Source of the DNA: Brachionus koreanus
Taxonomy: Eukaryota; Rotifera; Eurotatoria; Ploima; Brachionidae
Direction: 5' to 3'
DNA length: 11,740 nt
NCBI GenBank assembly: GCA_016987375.1
Contig: PJRA01000018.1
Location: 534,251 to 545,990, forward strand
In this document: positions 1 through 7,930 of the stretch, piece by piece
How positions within the stretch are numbered: position 1 is the stretch's first letter
Layout: each line of letters begins with the position of its first letter
The notes under the pieces: generated by a model
Told to the model about the DNA's origin: nothing
The model's database searches: none
Seen by the model: the letters and a program-made list of their open reading frames with translations, nothing else
Made by a program: the position numbers and the translations under genes

Positions 1-915
1 TCTGAAAGCGAAATAAAAAAAGTTAAATTAGAGACGGCAGAGGGCGCAAGCTTGCTCAATTCATTCGAATTTGTCCGAGTTCTAAATGAAAACAACCTGA
101 GCAAATTAATGATTATTTTGGCATTGAATAAACTAGAGAATAAAAATGGTGTTGTAATATTCGAGAAGCCGCACTTTGGCCAAAGTGACATAAAGTCTAT
201 GCTTGAGATAAACAGCCCATTTGAAATGGACATCCAGAACGACATTTACAACAAGTTTAAAATATTTCCTTCAAAGCCATTCAACAGCATTCAAGTACAG
301 CTGATCTATCCGGCAACGGAGCAACACATCCAAAAGTACTCGATGCAACAAATGCTGTTTGTGTCCGAAACAGCCGAGGACTATGCCAATTTGACGCTCA
401 AGTTTATAGACCAAACACAGCTCAATCTAAACTGGGTGTACAACATCCTAGAGCATAAGAAAGAGAGTGAGAGAATAATTTATGAAGATGCGGACCCGGT
501 CAATGGTTTTATTTTGTTGCCGGACATGAAATGGGACGGCCAGGTCGAAAACTTGTACGCACTGGCCATCGTTCATCAAAAGAACATTCTCTCGTTGCGC
601 TCACTCAATGCTCAACACTTGCCTCTGTTGCAAAATGTACGAGACAAGTGCTACGCTGCTTTGAAAGAAAAATTTGGCATTAGGCGAGAACAAGTGCGCG
701 CCTATGTACACTATCAGCCGTCTTTTTACCATTTTCATGTTCATCTAAGTCACATTAAGTATCAGTCGCCTGCCATGCCTGATCGAAACATTCCTCTATC
801 ACAGGTGATTAACAACTTAACGTTTTATCCAGACTACTATCAACAGTCCACTTTGGAAATGGTTATCAAAAAAGACGACAAATTATATGATTTATATAAG
901 CATAAATTTGATTAA
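1..915 (+). CDS. DCPS: Scavenger mRNA decapping enzyme DcpS, 3' part (5' end outside window)
   Basis: DcpS hydrolyses the m7GpppN cap left after 3'-to-5' mRNA decay, releasing m7GMP. The frame is open from base 1, so the gene enters from the left; 304 residues are visible before TAA at 913-915. Human DcpS has 337 residues, so about 30 N-terminal residues are missing. The C-terminal half matches the HIT domain: YHFHVHLSH at 727-753 is the HxHxH motif, and its central His (736-738) corresponds to catalytic His277 of the human enzyme. Cap-binding residues are also present: Trp at 433-435 (human W175), Glu ten residues later (E185), and the PDMKW stretch at 520-534 (D205, K207). The N-terminal part (FVRVLNEN through VVIFEKPHF) fits the DcpS dimerisation domain. 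No intron or frame break is visible. The TTG at 52 is not a start; the reading continues upstream of it. Confidence 0.95.
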   Translation, partial: SESEIKKVKLETAEGASLLNSFEFVRVLNENNLSKLMIILALNKLENKNGVVIFEKPHFGQSDIKSMLEINSPFEMDIQNDIYNKFKIFPSKPFNSIQVQLIYPATEQHIQKYSMQQMLFVSETAEDYANLTLKFIDQTQLNLNWVYNILEHKKESERIIYEDADPVNGFILLPDMKWDGQVENLYALAIVHQKNILSLRSLNAQHLPLLQNVRDKCYAALKEKFGIRREQVRAYVHYQPSFYHFHVHLSHIKYQSPAMPDRNIPLSQVINNLTFYPDYYQQSTLEMVIKKDDKLYDLYKHKFD

Positions 916-948
916 TTTTTATTTTTCAGTTTTTTTGTTTTATTAGTT

Positions 949-960
949 AATAAAAATAAA
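949..960 (+). terminator. Tandem poly(A) signals of the DcpS gene
   Basis: Two AATAAA hexamers lie back to back at 949-954 and 955-960, 34 bases after the DcpS stop. They would give a very short 3' UTR. In DNA this AT-rich such hexamers arise by chance, so position is the main support. Confidence 0.55.
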
Positions 961-1275
961 ATTCAACCAAAGTTAATAATTTTAATTATATTTTATTAGA
1001 ATTACCATTTTGTTCCCAAAATAATAAAATTTAAAAAAAAATTAAAAAAAAAAAATCCTTAACATATAGGGCACACAATTTTGTCTTATTGAACAACAAT
1101 GATATCGGCCAAGTGCAAACAACTGAGTCAAATAATTTAAAAACAAGAAACCCGACAAAAATATGAATAGAAAAAAAAACTTTTATACTAAGTCGATCCT
1201 CTGCTTACATGACTAACACACAAACCATTATCAAAGCGCCATGAACAAATTTAATTCATTGTTGAAAAAAAACTA
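961..1275. other. AT-rich spacer, nothing recognised
   Basis: The stretch is poly(A)/poly(T)-rich, with no exon-like island, RNA gene or repeat that I can recognise on either strand. Confidence 0.6.
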
Positions 1276-1483
1276 GTAACTTTGGAAGCTTAAAGTTAAG
1301 GCATTCTCTGTACGAGATTGTCGCTTGGTTTGTGGTTCCAAGCTAGTTGTAAATAGTTGCCGAGTTCGCAGCCAATTTAAAGTGCTCGGATGAGTGGCGC
1401 TGTTTATGATGAACGTCCCACACGCTTCCAGTCATAACTCTGCCGTAGCCGGTTCCCAGTCCGGTTGAGAAAAAAGGAGGATG
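1276..1483 (+). repeat. Dispersed repeat, copy 1 (5'-truncated, retroposon-like 3' end)
   Basis: This 208-base block is nearly identical to 8396-8617. By eye there are about eight substitutions, plus a 14-base gap just after the GAACGTCCCA shared by both copies. Both copies have the same orientation and stop at the same GGAGGATG; this copy begins 5' at a point inside the longer element. A shared 3' end with variable 5' truncation is the signature of LINE/SINE-type retroposition. The 3' motif (GGTTCCCAG, a CC-rich run, TTGAGAAAA, GGAGGATG) resembles the CCGGTCCCAAGCCCGG-type 3' ends I recall from RTE-related non-LTR elements; that link is from memory and unverified. It has no convincing reading frame. 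Confidence 0.85.
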
Positions 1484-2005
1484 TCTTTTAATTTAAAAAA
1501 TGTTGACCAAAATTGAATTAAAAATAGTTTAATTTTTCGTTTTAAAATAAAAAAAAAAAACTTTAAATTTAAATTAGGTGTGCCTGAAAACGCGATATTT
1601 AATTACACAAACATCTAGGTATTTGTAGGAGATTCTTGTCAAAAAATTGAGCAAACATCAAAACAAAATTATCTTCTATAATATTTTTTTACTTCTAATT
1701 TGAAAGCCAAATATTTGAAAACCTTTTACTTAAAGATTAACGATCTTGCAATTTTTCATTCTTGTCAAACAATCTTTAACTTAAAATCTCTCACGAAATT
1801 ATTTCAAAATAAAAAAAATTAAAAAATTTTATTTCATAATCAAAACAAGTTTAACTTTTGTGCTAAAAAAAAAAAGTGACTTTTAGAAGTTCGCGGGTTG
1901 AAAAAAATATTATCAGTGACTTTATAAAGTGAGCCATTTAGCAAAGTATTTTTGTTGGCATCTAAAATTTTCTAATTTGCCCCTGAATCTAGTTATTAGG
2001 TCTGG
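1484..2005. other. AT-rich spacer, nothing recognised
   Basis: This is a run of A/T tracts without exon-like composition. No gene, RNA or mobile element could be supported here. Confidence 0.55.
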
Positions 2006-2069
2006 ATGACAGACATTGTTCAAAATCAGGTTGGTACCGAGCTGTTAGTAAAAAGTCAAATGCATACAG
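2006..2069 (+). other. Possible short first coding exon (unassigned)
   Basis: ATG at 2006 opens a GC-richer run of 21 codons (MTDIVQNQVG...QMHT) followed by a good donor, CAG|GTAAAT, at 2070. Beyond the donor the frame turns into A/T-rich non-coding-looking codons. The exon ends in phase 1, the phase required by the lectin exon at 6307, so it could be an alternative first exon of that gene; it could equally be chance. It has no hydrophobic signal sequence. Confidence 0.25.
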
Positions 2070-2403
2070 GTAAATTAATTTTATTCTCTAAAATAAATCG
2101 ATATTTTTATTTTCTAAAAAAAAAAACAAAATCAACAACAACATCAACAACAAATCAAATATTTTCTCTCTCTTTTTATATTATTTTTTTGAATTACAAG
2201 ATTGAATATTATGCGACATAGGTTTACGTGAAACAAAGGTAACTTGAGCTATTAAATCTTTAAAAAAAAATTCATTTTTTATTTTTTGAATTTTTTGTCT
2301 AACTAAAGCATCGCTAGAAAACGATTAATCCTACTCGACACAGATCTGAATTGGTGCTAGGCGCATTTTTTAGGAAATGCTTTTTTCAAAACAAAGACCA
2401 TGC

Positions 2404-2455
2404 ATGTATTTAATAGCAATTGTTCACTATATTGGTATGGCCATTTGTTCCACAG
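2404..2455 (+). CDS. Candidate signal-peptide exon of the lectin-TM-PPxY gene
   Basis: ATG at 2404 begins 17 mostly hydrophobic codons (MYLIAIVHYIGMAICST) ending at a near-perfect donor, CACAG|GTAAGC, at 2456. One G is left over, exactly the phase the lectin exon at 6307 needs (G+TG gives Val). The peptide looks like an N-terminal secretion signal, which a lectin-TM protein should have. Doubts are an out-of-frame ATG four bases upstream in better start context (GACCATG), and the large implied intron. Joining to 6307 is inference from phase and function; only a transcript could show it. Confidence 0.35.
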
Positions 2456-2716
2456 GTAAGCTAAACTCATACACTTAATAAAAAATCTCTTGAAAATTAT
2501 AGCTGATTTTATTCACCAATGAATAATATGTCTAATTATTTTAGAATTATTTATTATTATTTTTCGATCAAAATTCAAAATTTTAATTCTATACACTAAT
2601 AGTAATAAAAAATTTAATTTTTCTAATAACTTTATTATTAATGAGTGGCCGCTTTACTAAAAAAAAAGAAACAAAAATAGGAAAAGAAATTTCAATGTTT
2701 TACACAGTGTTAAATA

Positions 2717-2757
2717 CTTACATTTGATCATAGTATTGTACTATGATACACTGTAAG
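2717..2757. repeat. Inverted repeat / hairpin
   Basis: An inner pair of perfect 9-base arms, ATCATAGTA and TACTATGAT, is separated by TTG. It sits inside a second pair, CTTACA and TGTAAG, with a symmetrical 4-by-4 internal loop. The result is a 41-base cruciform-capable hairpin. Its role is unknown; no transposon ends were recognised around it. Confidence 0.6.
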
Positions 2758-3188
2758 CGATTGAGATACAATATTTTGTATATTAAGTTAAAATACGAGT
2801 GTTACACACATAAATATACTAATAAGAAAAAAAACATATATGTTGTAAAATTTTTCTTACTAAAATGTACTTTTTTCTTAGACATTTATGTTCTATAATT
2901 GAACAAAACACTGAAATGTACAATCTTAAGGATGTTTTTTTGTTGCATTTTTTTTCTGATCCAAACTAAATAATTATATAATAAAATGAGAAAAAAAAAT
3001 ATATTTATTTTTTTATTGAAGAAAAGTTAAAATTAAAAAAAATGAAAAATATTAATAGGAAATTTCATTTGAAATTTCTGCACCTGAATTGCTTTGTTTT
3101 TTTGCTACTATTTGTATTTGGATTCTTTCGAGCATACTTTAATTGAGCAGATATACAATAACAATTACATACTTTAAGTTTCGACTAG

Positions 3189-3245
3189 GCTTTGTTGTTG
3201 ATGAAATCGAATGCATGTATTCTTACATTGACTCTGAAAGTATAG
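3189..3245 (+). other. Possible 57-nt phase-1 internal exon of the lectin gene
   Basis: Between an acceptor-like CGACTAG and a donor-like TATAG|GTGACT lie 57 bases that read FVVDEIECMYSYIDSESI with no stop, when one G from the 2404 exon is supplied. The exon is symmetrical (phase 1 in, phase 1 out) and so could be inserted before the lectin exon without changing its frame. The codons look protein-like and the patch is less A/T-rich than its surroundings, but the acceptor has a weak pyrimidine tract. Chance is a real possibility. Confidence 0.25.
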
Positions 3246-4004
3246 GTGACTTGTTAATGACGAGAAAATAATAATTTAAAATTGTTGTATCAAAATACCC
3301 ATTGTTTTTAAGTTTAAAAAAATTCAGGAATGTCAGGAAAATATTATCTAAATGTTACAATAAATAAAAATCAAAAACAATCAATTTTTAGACTTTCTAT
3401 ACTGTTTAAAAGTACATTATAGTAGCACAAAATTTTTTGTCTAAAATATACAGAATTCGATATATTAAGTTGAATTTTTTTTTTCAAAAAAATAAAGATT
3501 TTAATTTAGCACATATATGTTTTTTCATAGCTTTTGTACATTGTTATGTACCTTGATTGCATTTAACACCGGCTCTTGTACAAAAATTAATCCTTTGACA
3601 TCGGTGCTATAAAGAAAATTATTTTACCACTGCTACCAATTAATTTCATTGATATTTATGCATACATATACACCCATTAGGACTGTGTCTTGCTAGTTTT
3701 ATTTAAAAACTTAGCGTTTTAAACGCTTTATTGATTAGAAATTATTGATTTGAGAAATAAATCTAATTGTGCAATAATTATTGTTTTTATTATATTAAAA
3801 CTTGCCTTTTCTTTATTATTTGTTTAGACATATGCATCTATAGAATCTAATTTTAATCTTCAAAAAGCCAATCCTTTACAAAAAACCGTTAGTCATCTTT
3901 CTTGAAAAATAGGTCAACTGATAATTAAGCTATTTGGTCTTAAGACAGGGAGCATTGTTGGGTAAAAAAATTTGATTTATCTTGATTCGAAACCTTCTCT
4001 TTAT

Positions 4005-4250
4005 TATTCTATTGAACAGATCAATTGAACAGAATGACTGCCCTGACATAGCTCTCACTCAGCTCAAAAAGTCGATTCGAGACTGTTAGTAGTTTGAGTT
4101 TATTTAAGGCCTCGAGATGTATTGTGTTGGAGGGAGTATCAAATTTTAGTCTTAGAAAAGAACGGACTGCCATTGAATTTCTTCTTCTGAACCTTTTGAT
4201 AGAGAGTTGAGACAAAGAAAAGTATAATCTAAAATAAGTTAACATTTTTT
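4005..4250 (-). mobile_element. Non-LTR retrotransposon fragment: C-terminal end of a reverse transcriptase ORF
   Basis: On the minus strand, 4245-4021 reads through AVRSFLRLKFDTPSNTIH, then KLKLLTVSNRLFELSESYVRA. This is the segment after the RT thumb in jockey/CR1-type LINE ORF2, typically KLQ..QN.A.R followed by a DTP..I/L region and ...RL.EL..RY. The QKVQ part of the thumb motif (about 4184-4198) is in another frame, so a frameshift lies near 4175-4185. Stop codons follow shortly after 4021. It is a dead fragment, and since it covers the same segment as the C-terminal part of the 4760-5940 LINE with a different sequence, it is a separate insertion, probably of another family. Confidence 0.75.
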
Positions 4251-4253
4251 AAA

Positions 4254-4375
4254 TTCCATCGAAATGAGATGGATCCAAGCATTGATTTCTGTTATCATAA
4301 TTTCGAAAATAGATCCACTTCTCATCACAAGTAATGATCCATCTGAAGAACCGATCATCTAGAGCATTTTTCTAA
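4254..4375 (-). mobile_element. Mariner-type transposase fragment (DD34D family)
   Basis: The minus strand from about 4370 down to 4258 reads ALDDRFFRWIITCDEKWIYF, then RNYDNRNQCLDPSH. It matches the segment around the first catalytic aspartate of mariner transposases (family pattern FLDRIVTxDEKWIxYDNxKRxxQWLDP); the Asp is in ITCDEKW at 4322-4330. Only about 38 residues remain, bounded by stops, with neither the other catalytic residues nor terminal inverted repeats visible. It abuts the LINE fragment at 4005-4250 in the same orientation. It is a relic without function. Confidence 0.8.
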
Positions 4376-4380
4376 GTGAG

Positions 4381-4759
4381 TTTTTTTTTTTCTTTGACAT
4401 TTCGAATAAAAAAAGCCCAAGCAGCCAAGTGTTTTATTTATAAAATATAACAAAAAAAACATAAAATTCAAAATGCATAATTTTAGAATATTCAATCATT
4501 TGATGGACTATCTGTTTATCTTTTCTAAAATTGAAATTTATTTTACCCACTTTAATTATTTTTTTGAAATTTTTTAGAACAAATTTTAGGACTAAAATCG
4601 AACCAATTTTTTCAAGATTTTTAACAAAAAAACTTCAATGTATTTTAATAATTTTAATCGATATTTTTTTTTGACTTTAAAATAATATATAAAATAATTA
4701 ATCAAAGAACCTGTAATTTTTGTAATTGATGGTTGCAGCTTATCAAAAACTGGTCTGAT
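4381..4759. other. AT-rich DNA between transposon relics
   Basis: The stretch is T/A tracts with no coding signal that I can recognise. It may contain the 3' untranslated end of the LINE at 4760-5940, which runs toward lower coordinates, but no tail or target-site duplication could be identified. Confidence 0.5.
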
Positions 4760-5940
4760 CTATCTTTCTATTTTATCAATTTTAAGCACTCTTTGTATAG
4801 TATCAATGCTTGTTTTGAGAGGAAAAAATTTTATAATTCTCAGAATCCTGTTTTGCATTTTTTGTAGTTTAAGCTTTATTTTTTCTGTCCGCGAATTTAA
4901 AATAATGAAACAATAGTCAAAAAGCGAGTGGATTAGATTTTTATAGAGGGTTAAATTGGTTCTTAGAGAAGAACCTCATTTAAAGCTTTTAATTTTACGA
5001 ATTAGAATCGTTTTGTAGATGACGTCTTGTAGATGTGTTGTGTAGGCAAATTTTTGATCCAATTTGATGCCCTAAAGCTTGGATTCTGCTCTAGTACTAC
5101 ATTTTCTTGCTCAATTTGGATATTTAGCTTGTATTGCTCTTTCGTAGTTGCTTCTAGCACCAGCTCTTGGGAAATTAGTGTGACATGTTTTTGTTTTATT
5201 TATTTATAAGCCCCATTTTTTGCAAAACTCCACGATTTTCTCTGTTGCATTTTGAAGGAGACGCTCAATTTCTTTTTTAGAGGTTCTTGTAATCCATATG
5301 CAAAGATAATCCGCAAGCACTGCAATTTTTACTTCCTTTGGCAGACTGTAAAGGCAATATCACTAAAGTAAAGAATAAACAGGGTCGGAGAGAGACAACT
5401 GTATTGAGGGACCCACAGGTTATTGACTTCTCAGATTGTAAGGTTTGATTGTGGCAAACTTTAGGAATGATCGATCATTTAGGAAGTTTCTGATCCAGTT
5501 TAACAACAAATTGTGGATATTTAGGTCTTTTAATTTGGCTATCATGCCACGATGGGATGGGGTGGGATGGGATGTCTTATCAAAGGCCTTAGCAAGGCCG
5601 AAAAAAATTGCTCCGGTTTTTTCATTTCGATTGGAGCCGTCAACGTTCGATTGATTAATACTAAAAATGTGGTCTTGGGTACTTTTGTTTCTCCTGAATT
5701 CAGATTGAAAGAATATTTTCACTTTCTGTCCCAATTTGTATTTTAGTATTGATTATTTTTTCGAGCCATTTCACCAAGCAGTTTAAAAGCGAAATTGGTA
5801 CGTACGATGTTAAATTGTCAGGTGGCTCATTCTTTTTAAGTATCATGACTATTTTTGATTTTTTTTCACATTGATTGTATGTATCCGAGTCTGAGAGAGG
5901 CATTGAAAATTGCGTGGATCGAGCTTAAGGTGTTAATGAA
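4760..5940 (-). mobile_element. Degenerate non-LTR retrotransposon (LINE), reverse transcriptase domain
   Basis: Read on the minus strand across several frames, this is an almost complete LINE RT domain. In order: NASLRLGYIQSM, then KIVMILKK and SYVPISLLNCLVKWLEKII (about 5925-5750, motifs 0-1); SEFRRNKSTQDHI (motif 2); FFGLAKAFD (about 5605-5579, motif A); VPQYSCLSPTLFILYFSDI (about 5415-5355, motif B); LADYLCIWIT (about 5318-5289, motif C); GIKLD; and LYKNLIHSLFDYCF with LKLQKMQNRILRII (about 4965-4845, thumb). The first catalytic Asp of motif A is Gly (5597-5599), PQGS has become PQYS, and motif C ADD is ADY (Tyr at 5306-5308). Stops and frameshifts break it, and a GGGATG microduplication sits at 5552-5575. 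No endonuclease domain is present, so it is 5'-truncated. It is an inactive, old copy. Confidence 0.9.
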
Positions 5941-6306
5941 CCTGAAATTTTTTAGTTTAATTTTAAGAAAAAGAAATTAAAACTTAGTCATTAATTTTTG
6001 TATTGATATTGAATATTAAAAAATATCCTATTAATTACCCAATTAAGTTTAGCTGATGTTGCTGCTGATAGGCCTTTTTTTAATCAATGACGTAACAATT
6101 CATTTAAAGTTTTCATCTTAAAAAAAGAATACAAACAAAAATTTAGACGTATTATTTTGAAGAACATTGAATTGACTGTTTATTTTAGCATGTAATATGA
6201 CTTTAATAATTAGAATTACTAAAATGCTATAATAAAAAAATATCCAACCTTTTAAAAAACCCAAAATTATACAACAGATTAATTGAATAATTTCTATTTA
6301 TTAAAG
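5941..6306. other. AT-rich DNA upstream of the lectin exon; alternative start exon possible
   Basis: The stretch is mostly non-coding. ATG at 6056 opens MLLLIGLFLIND, another signal-like peptide, up to a GTAACA donor at 6092. It would join in phase to an AG at 6313-6314 (lectin exon from 6315). This is a competing and weaker 5' end for the lectin gene. The acceptor ending at 6306 (a T-rich stretch, then TTATTAAAG) is the other way in. Confidence 0.3.
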
Positions 6307-7258
6307 TGAATGAGAAACTCATTTGTACATGCTTGTTGAATGGCTTGCATGCATCGGAGATGCTGAGCTGTCCAAGTTCTCAAAAGCTGGACATATATGA
6401 TGCGCTCATGTTCGATTATGGCAGTTCGGCTCATGAAAACAATTGTAGCTCGAGCAAACCGCCCCAAAAGTTCAAGAGAATTAGCGATGACATTAAATCT
6501 ATATGCACGAGTAGATCGTCATGTCTTATTAAGATATCCGATGTCATAAACATAAAAGACAATTTTGATAAAATGGACTGTTTGTCCATTTTGGTGAGTT
6601 GGAAATGTCTTTTAATTTTAAGTAAAAAAAAAATTTTTTTAAATTTTTATTAATTATTAAAAAAATTAATTTTTTTTTCTACAAAAAAAAACAATTAGAA
6701 GAAACACCTAATTCAGATTATAGTAAGTCTATAACAAAATTGAAGTTATTAAAAAAAATATTATTTATTTATTAAATAGAATTTACATATATTTTTTACA
6801 TGATTACTCTTATTTGTTCGTCTCTATGCATTCTAGCTGGATCATTTGTTGTATTAAGAAGGTAGAGTTAAATTAAAAAAAAAATTAGGATTAATTGTTT
6901 GTCTAGATTTATAATGACAAGACGTAGAAACAACACTCTTTCAAGGTCGACAAGAAACACAAGTCGACAAACTACTGCTAGTCAGAATTTTTTCAACTCA
7001 ATCTGGACGATAAACCCTTTTGATCCCCCGGCTTATGAAAATGCGTATAGCTCATCGTTGCCAGTCACACATTCATTGCCACCGCCTTATGACGAAAGCA
7101 AAATAAAAGCCGAAATGTCTGCCAATGTTGCCGGTGGCTCTGAAATGGCCAATAGTATGACTAATGAAGATGTGAACGCCACCAACTTAGACACTAGCCT
7201 TGGTGAATCTAATTCACAAAATAAATTTAATTCAAATCTTTCAAATCGAGTTAGATAA
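6307..7258 (+). CDS. SUEL-type lectin / single-pass membrane protein with two cytoplasmic PPxY motifs
   Basis: Four exons join in phase: 6307-6621, 6699-6722, 6780-6861 and 6907-7258 (TAA). Exon 1 encodes a SUEL (Gal_Lectin) domain: ICTC, EMLSCPSSQKLDIYDALMF, DYGSS, NNC, SICTSRSSCLIKIS, FDKMDC, LSILVSWKC. Its order of L.CP, A.YG, R.SC, D.C and a final Y/W.C fits the family, with eight cysteines. The family's YGR, DPC and KYL motifs are altered (YGS, MDC, LSIL), so sugar binding is uncertain. The 24-nt exon adds a hydrophilic linker. The third exon gives a membrane segment (about 6785-6856, YIFYMITLICSSLCILAGSF) followed by RRF.MTRRR, which predicts a cytosolic C-terminus. The last exon is Ser/Asn-rich with PPAY (7025-7036) and PPPY (7079-7090), WW-domain ligands of NEDD4-like ubiquitin ligases. 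The 5' end lies upstream (2404 exon or 6056). I recognise the domains, not a named orthologue; animal EVA-1 proteins also combine SUEL domains with a TM segment. Confidence 0.8.
6622..6698 (+). other. Intron 1 of the supported lectin gene model
   Basis: The intron is 77 nt, GTAAAA ... CAATTAG. It leaves one A of a codon completed by AA at 6699. The donor is placed here because the SUEL domain reads through a stronger-looking GTGAGT at 6594 to reach its last cysteine (6606-6608). Confidence 0.6.
6723..6779 (+). other. Intron 2 of the lectin gene
   Basis: The intron is 57 nt, GTAAGT ... AAATAG. The donor matches the consensus. An in-frame TAA at 6773-6775 limits how far upstream the next exon could start. 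Confidence 0.6.
6862..6906 (+). other. Intron 3 of the lectin gene (45 nt)
   Basis: The intron is GTAGAG ... TTTGTCTAG, only 45 nt. Its removal joins AG (6860-6861) to A (6907) as an Arg codon and connects the membrane segment to the basic, PPxY-bearing tail in frame. Confidence 0.7.
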
Positions 7259-7309
7259 CGAGCCAGTTTTATATTTTGAATTTTTTGATAATTATTTTTT
7301 AAGATTTTG

Positions 7310-7315
7310 AATAAA
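7310..7315 (+). terminator. Poly(A) signal of the lectin gene
   Basis: AATAAA lies 51 bases after the stop codon, within a T-rich 3' region. Distance and orientation suit the gene ending at 7258. Confidence 0.5.
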
Positions 7316-7434
7316 AAAATTTCAATTTACTTTAAATTTTATTTTTATTTATTGAGAAATAAATTTTGAAACAAAATCTAAAAAAATTAAAATTATTTTA
7401 TTAATTATATAATTCTTGTAAGTTCATCTAAGTC

Positions 7435-7510
7435 GGTCGTGTAGTGAAGTGGATCATCCGCCACTATGTCAAAAGAATCGGACATCAATCGGTAGGTCGT
7501 TTAAACGCTT
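7435..7510 (+). mobile_element. Possible tRNA-derived SINE fragment
   Basis: TAGTGAAGTGG at 7442-7452 fits a tRNA A box (TRGYNNAGYGG), in a GC-richer island. A decayed B-box-like CGTTTAAACGC follows at 7498-7508, about 45 bases on, matching 8 of 11 positions. No intact tRNA cloverleaf can be drawn. It is probably the degenerate head of a SINE. Confidence 0.35.
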
Positions 7511-7825
7511 CAAATAGTGGTCACAATATATATGTCAAAAATTCTAAAGACTTTGGTGTCATTTAAGGAAGACCTCCATCTCTTGTTGATAATTATATGA
7601 TCAATTTAAATTAAAGTTTTGTTATTTGATTTTCCAATGTAGATTGTAAAATAAGATAAAAGAGAAGAGCAGTAATAAAAAAAATTATATCTTTTTTTTT
7701 AAAAATACATAATTTATTTAGATATTTTGGAGTAAAATTTAAACTTATCAAAACCGTTTTAAGATCTAATATAATTAGATATCTATCTGATTGAACAGCA
7801 GTGTAATTTGCCATGTAGGAGACTT
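7511..7825. other. AT-rich DNA, nothing recognised
   Basis: No coding or RNA signal is supported on either strand. Confidence 0.5.
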
Positions 7826-7905
7826 AAACTGGCAGCCAATGCTTTACGTAACGCACAAGAACATTAGACTTTGGGTGTAAGTGTCAAAAGGTTATTGGCC
7901 AGTTT
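7826..7905. repeat. Imperfect inverted repeat
   Basis: AAACTGGCAGCCAAT (7826-7840) is complementary to ATTGGCCAGTTT (7894-7905) apart from a 3-base insertion. The 53-base centre contains one TTACGTAA site (7844-7851), the same octamer as in the tandem repeat just downstream. Confidence 0.5.
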
Positions 7906-7930
7906 TAAGAAAAACTGTAAAAATCAAACA

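Larger units (their letters stand above)
2456..4004. other. AT-rich region, probable intron
   Basis: This is mostly A/T-rich DNA with short inverted repeats (2717-2757; 3059-3078, two 9-base arms around TT) and one exon-like patch at 3189-3245, listed separately. No other gene, RNA or mobile element is supported. If the 2404 exon joins the lectin exon, all of it is intron. Confidence 0.45.

Noticed and set aside
5445..5746. Two plus-strand ORFs of 64-69 residues
   Set aside because: Antisense shadows of the minus-strand LINE reverse transcriptase.
7611..7814. 67-residue minus-strand ORF
   Set aside because: Low-complexity Ile/Leu/Phe/Lys composition from AT-rich DNA; no motif or splice context.
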